Assembly: GCF_039832105.1 (NCBI RefSeq)
Contig: NZ_JBDOHS010000019.1
Span: 1-43,400, forward strand
Direction: 5' to 3'
Origin: Dorea_A sp016295505
Lineage (GTDB): Bacteria > Bacillota > Clostridia > Lachnospirales > Lachnospiraceae
DNA length: 43,400 nucleotides
Shown here one piece after another: positions 8,518 through 15,768 of the stretch; the first letter of the stretch is position 1, and each line of letters begins with the position of its first letter. The notes under the pieces were generated by a model. That model saw only the letters and a list, made by a program, of their open reading frames with translations. It was not told the origin of the DNA and did not search any database. The position numbers were made by a program, and so were the translations under genes.

Positions 8518-8793
8518 CTATCTGGGTCTGGTCTGGTTCTGTTTTGATATTACCATTCTACTACAAATGGAAGTACAAAAATCCTCACAACCAAAAACGG
8601 CAGTCTCTCTATTTTTTTGAGAAAAACTGCCGTTCCTTCGATCTTCCTGTTTCAATTTTTTACGGTTATAGCCTTTGCCATTTGCCATCGTGCGCGTCAT
8701 GGGATTTAGTTCTCCCCAAGTATTTCGCTTCTTCGCGTAATACTCTTTCTGTGCCTTCTTCGATTTCTTATTGATCGGAACAAATTTTTCCAT
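8518..8793 (-). CDS. Small basic hypothetical protein with a terminator in its 3' end
   Basis: A 91-residue, very basic protein beginning MEKFVPINKKSKKAQ, with a good AGGAGG site before the start. The first 50 or so residues (WGELNPMTRT, NGKGYNRKKLK) look like a conserved small-protein core. The rest is atypical and overlaps a hairpin plus T-run that looks like a transcription terminator (8593-8634). The native stop was probably lost near codon 55, giving an artificial extension. Function unknown. Confidence 0.5.
   Translation of the reverse strand: MEKFVPINKKSKKAQKEYYAKKRNTWGELNPMTRTMANGKGYNRKKLKQEDRRNGSFSQKNRETAVFGCEDFCTSICSRMVISKQNQTRPR
8593..8634 (-). terminator. Rho-independent terminator inside the 8518-8793 reading frame
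   Basis: On the minus strand AACGGCAGT pairs perfectly with ACTGCCGTT across a 21-base loop, followed by TTTTT. It overlaps codons in the last third of the small basic gene, so full-length transcription of that frame is doubtful. Confidence 0.7.
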
Positions 8794-8850
8794 CTTGTTT
8801 TCCTCCTAAATAATTTGTAGAGTGAAGAAGAGCTAACCTTCTCCCTCTGT

Positions 8851-9387
8851 TTATTTAAGTTTCTTCAAATACTGTACCGGTACTGCCTTCGTGAGCCATA
8901 CTTCATTTACAGATTGAAAGAATTCATAACCGTCATGGTACATCTGACTTGCAAGTACTTCATACACCACAGGTCTCCCATGTCGTGAGCCGACAATAGT
9001 TGCAGTTGCTTCATCACCAGATAAATGAACATAGAGACGGCTCTTTGGAATAAGTCCTTGTTCATCAATCGAGGCCACATATTTTTCTCCCGTTCCGTGA
9101 TATAAGATTACCGGCGGCTGCTTCTTCGGAAGTTCTACATCCACGTCAATGGAATGTCCTTGATTTGCTCTGATCAAAGTTTTTTCTTCATTAAAAGAAT
9201 ATCTCTGCTTGCTATCTGTTTCCACAATCTTCTCAAGCATTGCCATATCAATGTACTGTGTCTTTGAGATACCGGCCAAAAGTTCTTCAACACTTGCCCA
9301 TCCATGTTCATCTAACGAGATTCCGATAGTATCTGGCCTGTGTCGGAGAATCAAACTGATAAATCTACTTGTTTTATTTAAATCCAT
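8851..9387 (-). CDS. kptA: RNA 2'-phosphotransferase Tpt1/KptA family
   Basis: A 178-residue protein with the full set of KptA/Tpt1 motifs: LRHRP (14-18), RANQGHS (73-79), YHGT (96-99) and RLYVHLS (117-123). Its length is usual for the family. The enzyme transfers a 2'-phosphate from RNA to NAD+, giving ADP-ribose 1'',2''-cyclic phosphate and nicotinamide. In bacteria, which lack the fungal tRNA-splicing pathway, its physiological substrate is unclear. It stands in a patch of small same-strand accessory genes downstream of a DUF1905 gene; that setting suggests acquisition with mobile DNA, perhaps linked to RNA repair or defence, which is inference. The ribosome binding site (AGAGAG) is modest. 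Confidence 0.93.
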   Translation of the reverse strand: MDLNKTSRFISLILRHRPDTIGISLDEHGWASVEELLAGISKTQYIDMAMLEKIVETDSKQRYSFNEEKTLIRANQGHSIDVDVELPKKQPPVILYHGTGEKYVASIDEQGLIPKSRLYVHLSGDEATATIVGSRHGRPVVYEVLASQMYHDGYEFFQSVNEVWLTKAVPVQYLKKLK

Positions 9388-9471
9388 TTACATCACTCTC
9401 TTCCGTACCATTAATGAAGTTCTTTCAGTTTCTCCATTGTATATCCCATCGGATTAACGCTTTCTATTCCC

Positions 9472-9765
9472 TCAATATTTTCTCCATTGCCTTGGGATTT
9501 TCTCACTGTCTCTTTCATGAAGAACCACTTCAACCATATCACCAAAGCTCTTGCCAATCTGCTTGCGTATCTGTTTTGTAACGCCGATAATGTAACACGG
9601 AGTTCCCATTTTTACCACTTGCCCACGATACGGAATACCATCAAATGTAGCATTTACCAACAAACGCCCTTTTCCAAAAAGCTCTTTGATATCGTAAGGA
9701 ACCTCTACATAGGCGGCATCCATATTCTCATTTTGAAGAATTCTTGCACAAAATTTTAATTCCAT
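9472..9765 (-). CDS. DUF1905 domain protein
   Basis: A 97-residue protein covering nearly a complete DUF1905 barrel-like domain: a start rich in strands (MELKFCARIL), VEVPYDIKELFGKGRLLV, a GIPYRGQVVKMG segment, then IGVTKQIRKQIGKSFGDMVEVVLHERD. Family members are small and of unknown biochemical role. A GAAAGG site precedes the start. Eighty-four bases of non-coding DNA separate it from kptA; in another frame these read ENIEGIESVNPMGYTMEKL, possibly a frameshifted C-terminal remnant. Function unknown. Confidence 0.75.
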   Translation of the reverse strand: MELKFCARILQNENMDAAYVEVPYDIKELFGKGRLLVNATFDGIPYRGQVVKMGTPCYIIGVTKQIRKQIGKSFGDMVEVVLHERDSEKIPRQWRKY

Positions 9766-9766
9766 A

Positions 9767-9958
9767 TTATTTGCCTTTCATTCTGTGAATATTATCCTCC
9801 GCAAATTCCAATTGAACAAAATCGCTGCGCGATGGCCTACCAAGGCTGTGGTGCAGTTTTTTTCTTTTTCTAAAAAAGGCAGTGACAGGATTGTCCCAAG
9901 ATAGTATTGTTAAAGTACGACCAATAACAAACTTCAAACACGGGCTTAGTCCCGACAA
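9767..9958 (-). pseudogene. Short open frame, possible 3' remnant of a disrupted gene
   Basis: A 63-codon frame ending MKGK, one base before the DUF1905 start. The last 20 or so residues (SDFVQLEFAEDNIHRMKGK) look like a real protein end, while the first 40 are basic and of unusual composition. It may be the tail of a gene broken near the IS91-type element. I do not recognise it, and it could be spurious. Confidence 0.3.
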
Positions 9959-9987
9959 CTGCCTATGAAAATGATACCACCTTCAGG

Positions 9988-10012
9988 CTGCTTTCACAAG
10001 CAGTTTTATTTT
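9988..10012 (+). terminator. Small hairpin with T-rich tail before the recombinase gene
   Basis: CTGCTT (9988-9993) pairs with AAGCAG (9998-10003) across four bases and is followed by TTTTATTTT. It could be a weak terminator shielding the transposon genes from outside transcription, or part of the transposon end. The short stem makes it tentative. Confidence 0.4.
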
Positions 10013-10079
10013 GCAAATGCTCCTCCATGATGGGTAGTTACTGTTGTTATTACTACTTTTATTTCATGGAGGTTATTTT

Positions 10080-10922
10080 ATGTACGAAGATATTTTTGAA
10101 TTAGTAACTATTGCTGCACAGAAAAGGAATCTAAAGGAATCCACTACAAAGGCGTATTGTCACGCCCTTAGCCCTTTCCTGAATGCTACCGGTAAACCCT
10201 GGCAAGAACTTACTATAGCTGATGTGGATGATTACCTGACCACCAAAAGACTGATGGGCATTTTACCTGAAACCTACAACCACTACTATGGTGCTTTACG
10301 CTTCATGTACAAGCGTGTTCTCAAACTCAACTGGGACGAAGATGAAATTCCCAGAATGAAACGTGACCGCTCCCTGCCTACTGTTCTCTCAAGAGAAGAA
10401 GTGAATGCAATCCTTGATGTCACCACAAACCTGAAATACAAAGCCATCTTTGCTGTTATGTACTCCGGCGGTCTTCGGGTGTCTGAAACAACTCATTTGC
10501 ATTATGAAGACATTTCCCGAAGCAATCACTCCATTCACATCCGCAATACCAAAAACAGAATGGACCGATACACCATTCTAGCTGACCGCACTCTCGACAT
10601 TCTGACTCAGTACTGGTTTCAGTGCGGAAGACCCAGAAATATCCTCTTTCCAAGTCAGACAACCGGAGAATATCTGGATATCTCTGCGGTAAATCAAGTA
10701 TTAAGAAGAAGCTCCGAACGAGCCAGAATCCCTAAGCATGTCACTTCACACGCATTCAGGCACAGCTTCGCCAGTCATCTTCTGGAAGCCGGATGTGATA
10801 TTAAATATATTCAGGCATTGTTAGGTCACTTGGATCCTAAGTCTACCGAGATTTATCTTCATGTCAGTAACAAAACTTTACTTGGCATTAAAAGCCCTTT
10901 TGATATACAGGAGGATTCATAA
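10080..10922 (+). CDS. Tyrosine recombinase (XerC/D-like) paired with an IS91-type transposase
   Basis: A 280-residue phage-integrase-family protein. Residues 1-90 form the SAM-like N-terminal DNA-binding domain. The catalytic domain shows R133 in SGGLRVSE, HxxR in HAFRHSF (H224, R227), LLGH (H250) and the nucleophile Y259 in TEIYLHV, so the catalytic set looks complete. The start at 10080 has GGAGG seven bases upstream; a longer frame from 10044 lacks one. The stop overlaps the start of the IS91-type transposase gene by about one base, so the two are translationally coupled. A recombinase of this kind paired with an IS91-type transposase is known in Firmicutes and Bacteroidetes elements; its exact role there is uncertain. 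Confidence 0.88.
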   Translation: MYEDIFELVTIAAQKRNLKESTTKAYCHALSPFLNATGKPWQELTIADVDDYLTTKRLMGILPETYNHYYGALRFMYKRVLKLNWDEDEIPRMKRDRSLPTVLSREEVNAILDVTTNLKYKAIFAVMYSGGLRVSETTHLHYEDISRSNHSIHIRNTKNRMDRYTILADRTLDILTQYWFQCGRPRNILFPSQTTGEYLDISAVNQVLRRSSERARIPKHVTSHAFRHSFASHLLEAGCDIKYIQALLGHLDPKSTEIYLHVSNKTLLGIKSPFDIQEDS

Positions 10923-12073
10923 TGAAGCATCTTACTGTACAGGATATATTTCTACGGTTTTATCCTGAATACCTTGATAAATACACACCTTCTTCCCAGC
11001 AATCCAAAGTTGCAAACTGCATCATCAACTGCAAGACCGGTGCTTATGGTGCCAACGTAAGCATGTGTGAGGACTGTGGGCATCTGCAAATCCATTATAA
11101 CTCCTGCCGAAACAGATGCTGTCCCATGTGTCAGGCTTTGCCTAAGGAAAAGTGGATGGACAAGCGACGTGAGGATGTGCTGGAAGCTCCTTACTTTCAC
11201 GTTGTGTTTACTGTACCACAGGAGTTGAATCCTTTAATCTACAGTAACCAGCAGTTTCTCTATGACGCCATGTATCACTGCGTTTCAGCAACTATTGAAG
11301 AACTGACTTCCGACACAAAACATCTTGGTGCAAAGGTTGGATATATTTGTGTGTTACATACCTGGGGTTCTGAAATGAATTTCCATCCTCACATCCATGT
11401 CATTCTTCTTGGCGGCGGTCTGACAGCCGAAAATCAATGGCGTGATAAGGGCGAAGAATTCTTTCTTCCTGTAAAGGTACTTTCAAAGCTGTTCCGTGGC
11501 AAATATCTGGATGAACTGAAAAACCTCTGGGAAGAGAGAAAGCTTCAGTTTCACGGAAGCAGTGAAAAGTATCGTAACCATTATGCTTTCAAGGAACTCC
11601 TAAATACTTGCTATGAAAAGGATTGGGTTCCCCACTGCAAGAAAACCTTCAACGGTGCACAGTCCGTTATTAACTACCTTGGGAAATACACCCACCGTAT
11701 TGCCATCAGCAACCATCGTATCATCCGCATGGATGAAGATACAGTTACTTACTATGTCAAAGACTACCGAGAAGAAGGCAAATGGAAGGAATTTACCATT
11801 TCCGGTGTTGAATTTATTCGCCGTTTTCTTATGCATGTGCCTCCTAAACGCTTTGTCAGAATCAGGCATTATGGGTTACTATGTACCAGAACCAAAACCA
11901 AACATCTGACATTATGTCGGAATCTCCTTGGCTGCAAACAGTATCTTTCCCGGCTGAAAGACCTGGATACTCCACAGATGCTCGAAACCCTCTACGGTAT
12001 TAAGGTTACTGTCTGTAAATGCTGTGGCGGACACCTTGGAAAACCACAACAGCGGATACCACTACGTATTTAA
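10922..12073 (+). CDS. IS91 family transposase (HUH, Y2 type)
   Basis: A 383-residue rolling-circle transposase. The N-terminal zinc-binding module has cysteines at 49, 52, 62, 66, 67 and 70 (CEDCGH...CRNRCCPMC). The HUH metal-binding motif is HPHIH at 155-159. The catalytic pair is YLGKY (Y252 and Y256), the YxxxY arrangement of IS91 enzymes. A C-terminal CKCCGG knuckle follows. The gene looks intact. IS91-like elements move by rolling circle and can carry adjacent DNA by one-ended transposition, notable because a resistance-like cluster begins 300 bases downstream. It is coupled to the upstream recombinase gene. Confidence 0.93.
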   Translation: MKHLTVQDIFLRFYPEYLDKYTPSSQQSKVANCIINCKTGAYGANVSMCEDCGHLQIHYNSCRNRCCPMCQALPKEKWMDKRREDVLEAPYFHVVFTVPQELNPLIYSNQQFLYDAMYHCVSATIEELTSDTKHLGAKVGYICVLHTWGSEMNFHPHIHVILLGGGLTAENQWRDKGEEFFLPVKVLSKLFRGKYLDELKNLWEERKLQFHGSSEKYRNHYAFKELLNTCYEKDWVPHCKKTFNGAQSVINYLGKYTHRIAISNHRIIRMDEDTVTYYVKDYREEGKWKEFTISGVEFIRRFLMHVPPKRFVRIRHYGLLCTRTKTKHLTLCRNLLGCKQYLSRLKDLDTPQMLETLYGIKVTVCKCCGGHLGKPQQRIPLRI

Positions 12074-12100
12074 AGCTTGATATTCATATTTTTTGAAAAG

Positions 12101-12121
12101 CCTCAGAAATGAGGTCTATTT
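12101..12121 (+). terminator. Short hairpin after the transposase gene
   Basis: CCTC and GAGG close a six-base loop (CCTCAGAAATGAGG), followed by TCTATTTG, about 30 bases after the transposase stop. It may end the transposon transcript, but the stem is short and the T-run poor. Confidence 0.35.
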
Positions 12122-12246
12122 GTCGTGCTTAGATTCAGAAACGAGTCATCTGCCACAATGGCACAACCTTTATCTTATAATAAAGTGTAAAGATTGAAAG
12201 TCCATACATATCGGCTCCGGTGACGCGACTTTGTTCACTATAGAAA

Positions 12247-12322
12247 AATCGAAATTGATGTAAACGATAGGGCAGTTTATCAAATATTGTAAGCTGCTTT
12301 ATCGTTTACACCAACTTCGATT
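12247..12322. repeat. Long imperfect inverted repeat between the IS91-type element and the resistance cluster
   Basis: AATCGAAATTGATGTAAACG (12247-12266) and the following GATAGGGCAG pair imperfectly with CTGCTTTATCGTTTACACCA and ACTTCGATT (to 12322), giving a stem of about 30 bp with a few mismatches and a loop of about 15 bases. No T-run follows, so it is not a clear terminator. Lying 174 bases after the transposase stop, it is a candidate for a transposon end or a hairpin origin/terminus of rolling-circle transposition. The remainder of the 12074-12372 gap shows no gene. Confidence 0.6.
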
Positions 12323-12332
12323 GGTTTCTAAT

Positions 12333-12376
12333 CAATCTTCTGTTGCTTTCAAACTCTTTGTAAGCTTGGAATTTAT
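12333..12376 (-). repeat. Gene-end repeat R1 (after the GNAT gene)
   Basis: Immediately after the GNAT stop, the minus strand carries ATTCCAAGCTT, then GAGTTTGAAAGC and GATTGATT, in the same order and spacing as R2 (12863-12910) and R3 (13420-13470). GCTT and AAGC form the inner stem. It is the most diverged of the three copies. Confidence 0.5.
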
Positions 12377-12828
12377 CCTCGCGTTAGTACGAAACGTGGC
12401 CCCTCTTCACCTATTACTCCATTTGCAATAAAACCGCATTTTGCAAGCACTTTTTGAGAAATTATATTATCTACATCTGTTTCTGCTTCAATTGCTGTTA
12501 CATTATTCTTTTGAAGTGCCCACTCAGTTACTGCTTTTACTGCTTCAGTTGCATAACCTTGACCTTGATATTCTTCTAAAATACCATATCCGATTTCTAC
12601 AACACCTTTTGAATCGAGTCCTTTAAAGCATAAATCACCCACGCGAGTTCCATTATTTAATTCAATATTCCACATTGCATACCATTCCCATTCATCGATA
12701 TGCTGTAGACAACCTTCTAACATTTCCGAATAAGCAACTTTGAGTTCCTCACATGGTTCTAAAGCAATAATTTCTTCCATTTGTTCTCTCGATGCAGGAT
12801 ACATTTTTATACGTTTTGTCTCTATCAT
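12373..12828 (-). CDS. GNAT family N-acetyltransferase
   Basis: A 151-residue acetyltransferase of the RimJ/RimL-like type. The acetyl-CoA loop is YQGQGYATEA (residues 87-96, the Q/RxxGxA-type motif), preceded by the strand GVVEIGYGIL and followed by a helix and AKCGF near residues 128-132. It should transfer acetyl from acetyl-CoA to an amine; the substrate is unknown and could be a small molecule, a drug or a protein N-terminus. It starts after GGAGGATTT. It is the last gene of a same-strand set after a lincosamide nucleotidyltransferase-like gene and an ABC-F gene, which makes a resistance role plausible but unproven. Confidence 0.85.
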   Translation of the reverse strand: MIETKRIKMYPASREQMEEIIALEPCEELKVAYSEMLEGCLQHIDEWEWYAMWNIELNNGTRVGDLCFKGLDSKGVVEIGYGILEEYQGQGYATEAVKAVTEWALQKNNVTAIEAETDVDNIISQKVLAKCGFIANGVIGEEGPRFVLTRG

Positions 12829-12862
12829 GATAAATCCTCCTATACACTCTACCCATATCTAC

Positions 12863-12910
12863 AAATTCAAATTCATGCGCGCTTTCAATCTCACCGGAAG
12901 ACTGAAATTT
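12863..12910 (-). repeat. Gene-end repeat R2 (after the lnu-like gene)
   Basis: On the minus strand it starts at the nucleotidyltransferase stop: AAATTTCAGTCTTCC, then GTGAGATTGAAAGC, ending TTTGAATTT. The outer arms AAATT and AATTT and the inner CTT and AAG are palindromic. It matches R3 closely. Confidence 0.6.
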
Positions 12911-13407
12911 TACTTTTCCTTATATTCATCTGGTATTGCTATTTGAAATGTTTCACACAACAGCATCACATCATGCACATCATTTTTATCGTGTTCATAT
13001 CCCAAATGAAGCATTACCTGACTCAATGGTTCAATACAAGAAACAGTTATATCTCCAACTTTTCCAATACCGGAAAAAGTTTTTGATGGAAATATATCTC
13101 CCTCATAAACAATTCCGTCATCTGTAAATTCAAAACAATGTAAATCAATGATTCTTTGTTTATCATCTTTCCAGACAGTATGACCATCCGTTGTATAATC
13201 AGTATTTACTTCCTCAAATCCATGCTGCTTAATCACATAAATATAATCATGATAATGTTTCAGTTCAACAAACAAATCAATATCATTGTGTATTCTTGAT
13301 TCTCTTTTAAGAAGTGCATCAACACCCCATCCGCCATCTAAATATACTTTAATTTCGTTTTGCAAAGCATATTTTATAATTTCACATGCATCTTCTGTAC
13401 GTACCAT
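12910..13407 (-). CDS. Lincosamide nucleotidyltransferase-like protein, Lnu(C) type
   Basis: A 165-residue minimal nucleotidyltransferase. It has DGGWGVDAL (24-32), then HNDIDLFV (40-47) with the two metal-binding aspartates D42 and D44, IDLHCFE, and a C-terminal half (CIEPLSQVMLHLGYE, HDVMLLCETF) that closely resembles Lnu(C) from memory, including total length. Such enzymes adenylylate lincomycin and clindamycin using ATP. The start has GGAGGATAG upstream. The neighbouring ABC-F gene would also act on lincosamides, so the pair is a coherent resistance set. Activity is inferred; a diverged member may have another substrate. Confidence 0.82.
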   Translation of the reverse strand: MVRTEDACEIIKYALQNEIKVYLDGGWGVDALLKRESRIHNDIDLFVELKHYHDYIYVIKQHGFEEVNTDYTTDGHTVWKDDKQRIIDLHCFEFTDDGIVYEGDIFPSKTFSGIGKVGDITVSCIEPLSQVMLHLGYEHDKNDVHDVMLLCETFQIAIPDEYKEK

Positions 13408-13419
13408 AATCTATCCTCC

Positions 13420-13470
13420 AAATTCAAATCTTTGTATGCTTTCCAACTCACTAAAAGCCTGAAATTTGTC
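13420..13470 (-). repeat. Gene-end repeat R3 (after the ABC-F gene)
   Basis: On the minus strand: AAATTTCAGGCTTTTAG, then TGAGTTGGAAAGC, ending GATTTGAATTT. AAATT/AATTT and GCTTT/AAAGC form an imperfect palindrome. It lies about 20 bases after the ABC-F stop and before the nucleotidyltransferase start. Confidence 0.6.
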
Positions 13471-13491
13471 AGTCTTTCATCCTTTTTGTTA

Positions 13492-15036
13492 TCAATCACC
13501 AATTAGCTGTAATCCATTAGGATTTAGCTGATATATTTTATCGCACACCTCTTCAATATACTTTCTATCGTGAGAAATGCTAATGACAGCCCCCGGAAAT
13601 TCTCGGAGCATTTTTCTTATTACCGGACCGGACAATGGTGAAAAATTTCTTGTCGGTTCATCCAGAATAAGAACATTTGCACCACTTAAGCTCATCCTCA
13701 AGAGAAGCACTTTCGCCTTTTGTCCGCCTGATAACTCCCGAATCGGATGCTCCATTTCATCTGGTGTGTATTTAAGTGAACCAAGGTATGTTCTAATTCT
13801 TGTACGCTCTTCTTTATCTCCTGTTTTATCAAGGTAATCAACCGGTGTAACATCCAAATCCAGCAGGTCTTCATAAGTTTGAGGCATATATTCTGCTTTA
13901 ATGTCATTCCGATTTAGGAGTTCTTCCGCTATCTTTTTTAGAAGAGTCGTTTTTCCTGCCCCGTTGGCTCCTATCATACAGATTTTTTCTGAACCTTTTA
14001 TTTTTAAATGAATTCCTTCTGCTAAAATTCTTTTGCCATCCGGAGTCACAAGCTTTGAAAGTTCATATTCTATGACCGTTTTTCCTGCGGGAATGTGTGA
14101 GTTTTCATCCCCTAATTTGACAAAGATTGCTTCTTCCTGTTCCGGCATCTGAGTCATATTTTCATCTTCTTTTTCAAATCTTCGTTCCATTGCCTTAACC
14201 GTATGCATTTTGTCCTTTAAGTTTTTGGCAACAGACGGTGCTTGTCTGGTACAACTTCTTAATGCACCTTGTACACTCTGCATAACTCTTTGATATTTTT
14301 CATCGCGAATCTTTTTCTCCCTACGGTCACTCAGTGCCCGCTGTTTTTGGATTTCAAATTTATGAAGCCGTTCTTCCACATAGCGTCTATAGGGAAGCTT
14401 TGCCACGGTATATCTCGCCTTTGTTTTTCGTATAATCTGCTCGATATGTATCACCATGTTGGCAGTACGCTCTATCAGCGTTTCATCGTGTGAAATAAAA
14501 AGCACAATGTGCTTCCAGTCATTTATGATTTTTTCCAGTAATGTAAGCGTCGCAATGTCGATGTCATTGGAAGGTTCGTCCAACAACAGCACAGAAACAT
14601 CGCGAATGAAAAGCCTCATAAGTTGTGTCTTGACTTTTTCGCCTCCTGAAAGACTACCCATTGTCTGGTTACTGTAGAAAAAATCATTTTTCATTCCAAA
14701 TTTTCCCGCAATAACAGACAATTCTTTAGGCGTTTTCTCCCAGAATATTTCCTCTTCAGAAAAATATTCGTATATTGTTTTTTCCTTATCTTCATCGAGC
14801 ATCTCCTGCGGAAGATAACCAAGACGTTCGTGTCCCATTATCCTTTCCCCATCTGCTTCTATATAGTTTTCTACAAGCGACGGATTGTATATCCACTTCA
14901 TTAATGTCGATTTCCCATTTCCCTCTTCTCCAATAATAACTGCCTTATCTCCATCATTTAGCACAAGGTTGAAATCATTAAGAATTATTCTCAGGTCTTT
15001 TTTATGTGTTAAATTTAATTTTTTTATCTGCAACAT
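13492..15036 (-). CDS. ABC-F ATPase, probable ribosome-protection (antibiotic resistance) protein
   Basis: A 514-residue soluble protein with two ABC domains and no membrane segments. Domain 1 has Walker A GEEGNGKST (36-44), LSGGEK and LLDEPSNDID. An interdomain linker rich in basic residues follows (about 200-290), and domain 2 has GANGAGKTT, LSGGQK and LDEPTRNFSPLSGP. The NFSPLS stretch after the second Walker B resembles Lsa/Vga-type resistance factors. Such proteins enter the ribosomal E site and dislodge drugs such as lincosamides, pleuromutilins and streptogramin A. Start 15036 has GGAG upstream; a longer frame from 15087 begins in the attenuator. A promoter, a four-codon leader peptide and a terminator precede it, typical of drug-induced ABC-F genes. 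Confidence 0.88.
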   Translation of the reverse strand: MLQIKKLNLTHKKDLRIILNDFNLVLNDGDKAVIIGEEGNGKSTLMKWIYNPSLVENYIEADGERIMGHERLGYLPQEMLDEDKEKTIYEYFSEEEIFWEKTPKELSVIAGKFGMKNDFFYSNQTMGSLSGGEKVKTQLMRLFIRDVSVLLLDEPSNDIDIATLTLLEKIINDWKHIVLFISHDETLIERTANMVIHIEQIIRKTKARYTVAKLPYRRYVEERLHKFEIQKQRALSDRREKKIRDEKYQRVMQSVQGALRSCTRQAPSVAKNLKDKMHTVKAMERRFEKEDENMTQMPEQEEAIFVKLGDENSHIPAGKTVIEYELSKLVTPDGKRILAEGIHLKIKGSEKICMIGANGAGKTTLLKKIAEELLNRNDIKAEYMPQTYEDLLDLDVTPVDYLDKTGDKEERTRIRTYLGSLKYTPDEMEHPIRELSGGQKAKVLLLRMSLSGANVLILDEPTRNFSPLSGPVIRKMLREFPGAVISISHDRKYIEEVCDKIYQLNPNGLQLIGD

Positions 15037-15084
15037 TAAAGTTTCTCCTTTTCGAAGTCTGAGCCAATTATTATTTTGAACACA

Positions 15085-15124
15085 CAAAAACGAGTCTTTT
15101 TTGCATACGCAAAAATAGACTCGC
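15085..15124 (-). terminator. Attenuator terminator in the ABC-F leader
   Basis: On the minus strand CGAGTCTATTTTTGC pairs with GCAAAAAAGACTCG and is followed by TTTTTGTG. It lies between the leader peptide and the ABC-F start, where it would stop transcription unless an upstream structure, formed when a ribosome stalls, prevents it. Confidence 0.8.
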
Positions 15125-15256
15125 TAAATAGACCCTTATTTCTTTTCCAAAAGGAAAACAAAGGAAATGCCTCTTGCGATAATCCAACTTAAGCGTACAC
15201 AAAACAAACCTATTCTCTACAGGCTCAATAACTATATGTGTCTTACTTAAATCAAA

Positions 15257-15271
15257 TTATCTATTAATCAT
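15257..15271 (-). CDS. Leader peptide of four residues (MINR) upstream of the ABC-F gene
   Basis: An ATG-ATT-AAT-AGA-TAA frame with AGGTGAGG just before it, about 220 bases upstream of the ABC-F start and 45 bases after the predicted promoter. Very short leader frames with good ribosome binding sites control several resistance genes by drug-dependent ribosome stalling. The stalling itself is inferred. Confidence 0.6.
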   Translation of the reverse strand: MINR

Positions 15272-15315
15272 TTCCTCACCTTACACAAAATGTGCCTTTC
15301 TTTCTTCTAATGGCA

Positions 15316-15344
15316 ATACTATCATACTGTATTTTTTGTGTCAA
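15316..15344 (-). promoter_or_regulatory. Promoter of the ABC-F gene
   Basis: On the minus strand a perfect -35 TTGACA (15344-15339) and a -10 TAGTAT (15321-15316) are 17 bases apart. The leader peptide ATG follows about 45 bases downstream. Confidence 0.75.
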
Positions 15345-15472
15345 TACATTTCACCTTATGGAAGTGCAAATTAAAATTTTCTGTTCCCTATAAAATTAAT
15401 CTATCGGGATTCACCAAATCGCCAAACAACAATTTGTACTTCCATTATAATATCATCAATTTAATTTGCATA

Positions 15473-15766
15473 CTATGCAAATAATACTCCTGTAAAGAAC
15501 TCCTTAGCACTTGCAAAGAATGCTGCCACAATATCCCAAGCACCCATCAATAAATAACTGATTACAAGTATAGCAACAGCAATTCCGAGGTTATTCCACT
15601 GCTGTAATACAAGGGCAATAATCGCACATAGCATAATAACAAGATTGAATACCGTAGCTGCCAAACCATAGATTCTTGAAAAAATGGTCACGATATAAAA
15701 CAAAACTGTCATAACTAGAATCATAGGTATAGCAATTATTTTTCCCAACACTTTTACCGCAAACAT
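15473..15766 (-). CDS. Small integral membrane protein of integrative elements
   Basis: A 97-residue, very hydrophobic protein with about three predicted membrane segments (roughly residues 8-30, 35-56 and 60-83). It resembles the small membrane proteins found between the regulator and the conjugation genes of Clostridia Tn1549-like elements, often mislabelled succinylglutamate desuccinylase; this recognition is from memory. The stretch FYIVTIFSRIYGL and the tail FFASAKEFFTGVLFA support a membrane location. It starts two bases after the XRE regulator gene, so the two are co-transcribed. In complete elements conjugation genes would follow, but here the next gene is a resistance gene, so the element looks truncated. 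Confidence 0.6.
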   Translation of the reverse strand: MFAVKVLGKIIAIPMILVMTVLFYIVTIFSRIYGLAATVFNLVIMLCAIIALVLQQWNNLGIAVAILVISYLLMGAWDIVAAFFASAKEFFTGVLFA

Positions 15767-15768
15767 AA

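Noticed and set aside
10044..10079. Longer N-terminus for the tyrosine recombinase
   Set aside because: The extra 12 codons are leucine-rich, have no ribosome binding site and cover the GGAGG that serves the start at 10080.
12333..13470. Classical integron attC sites
   Set aside because: The repeats are palindromic and follow genes, but the conserved GTTRRRY/RYYYAAC cores are not kept (GTTGG, ATTGA, GTTTG), and no integron integrase is seen. Kept only as a cassette-like finding.
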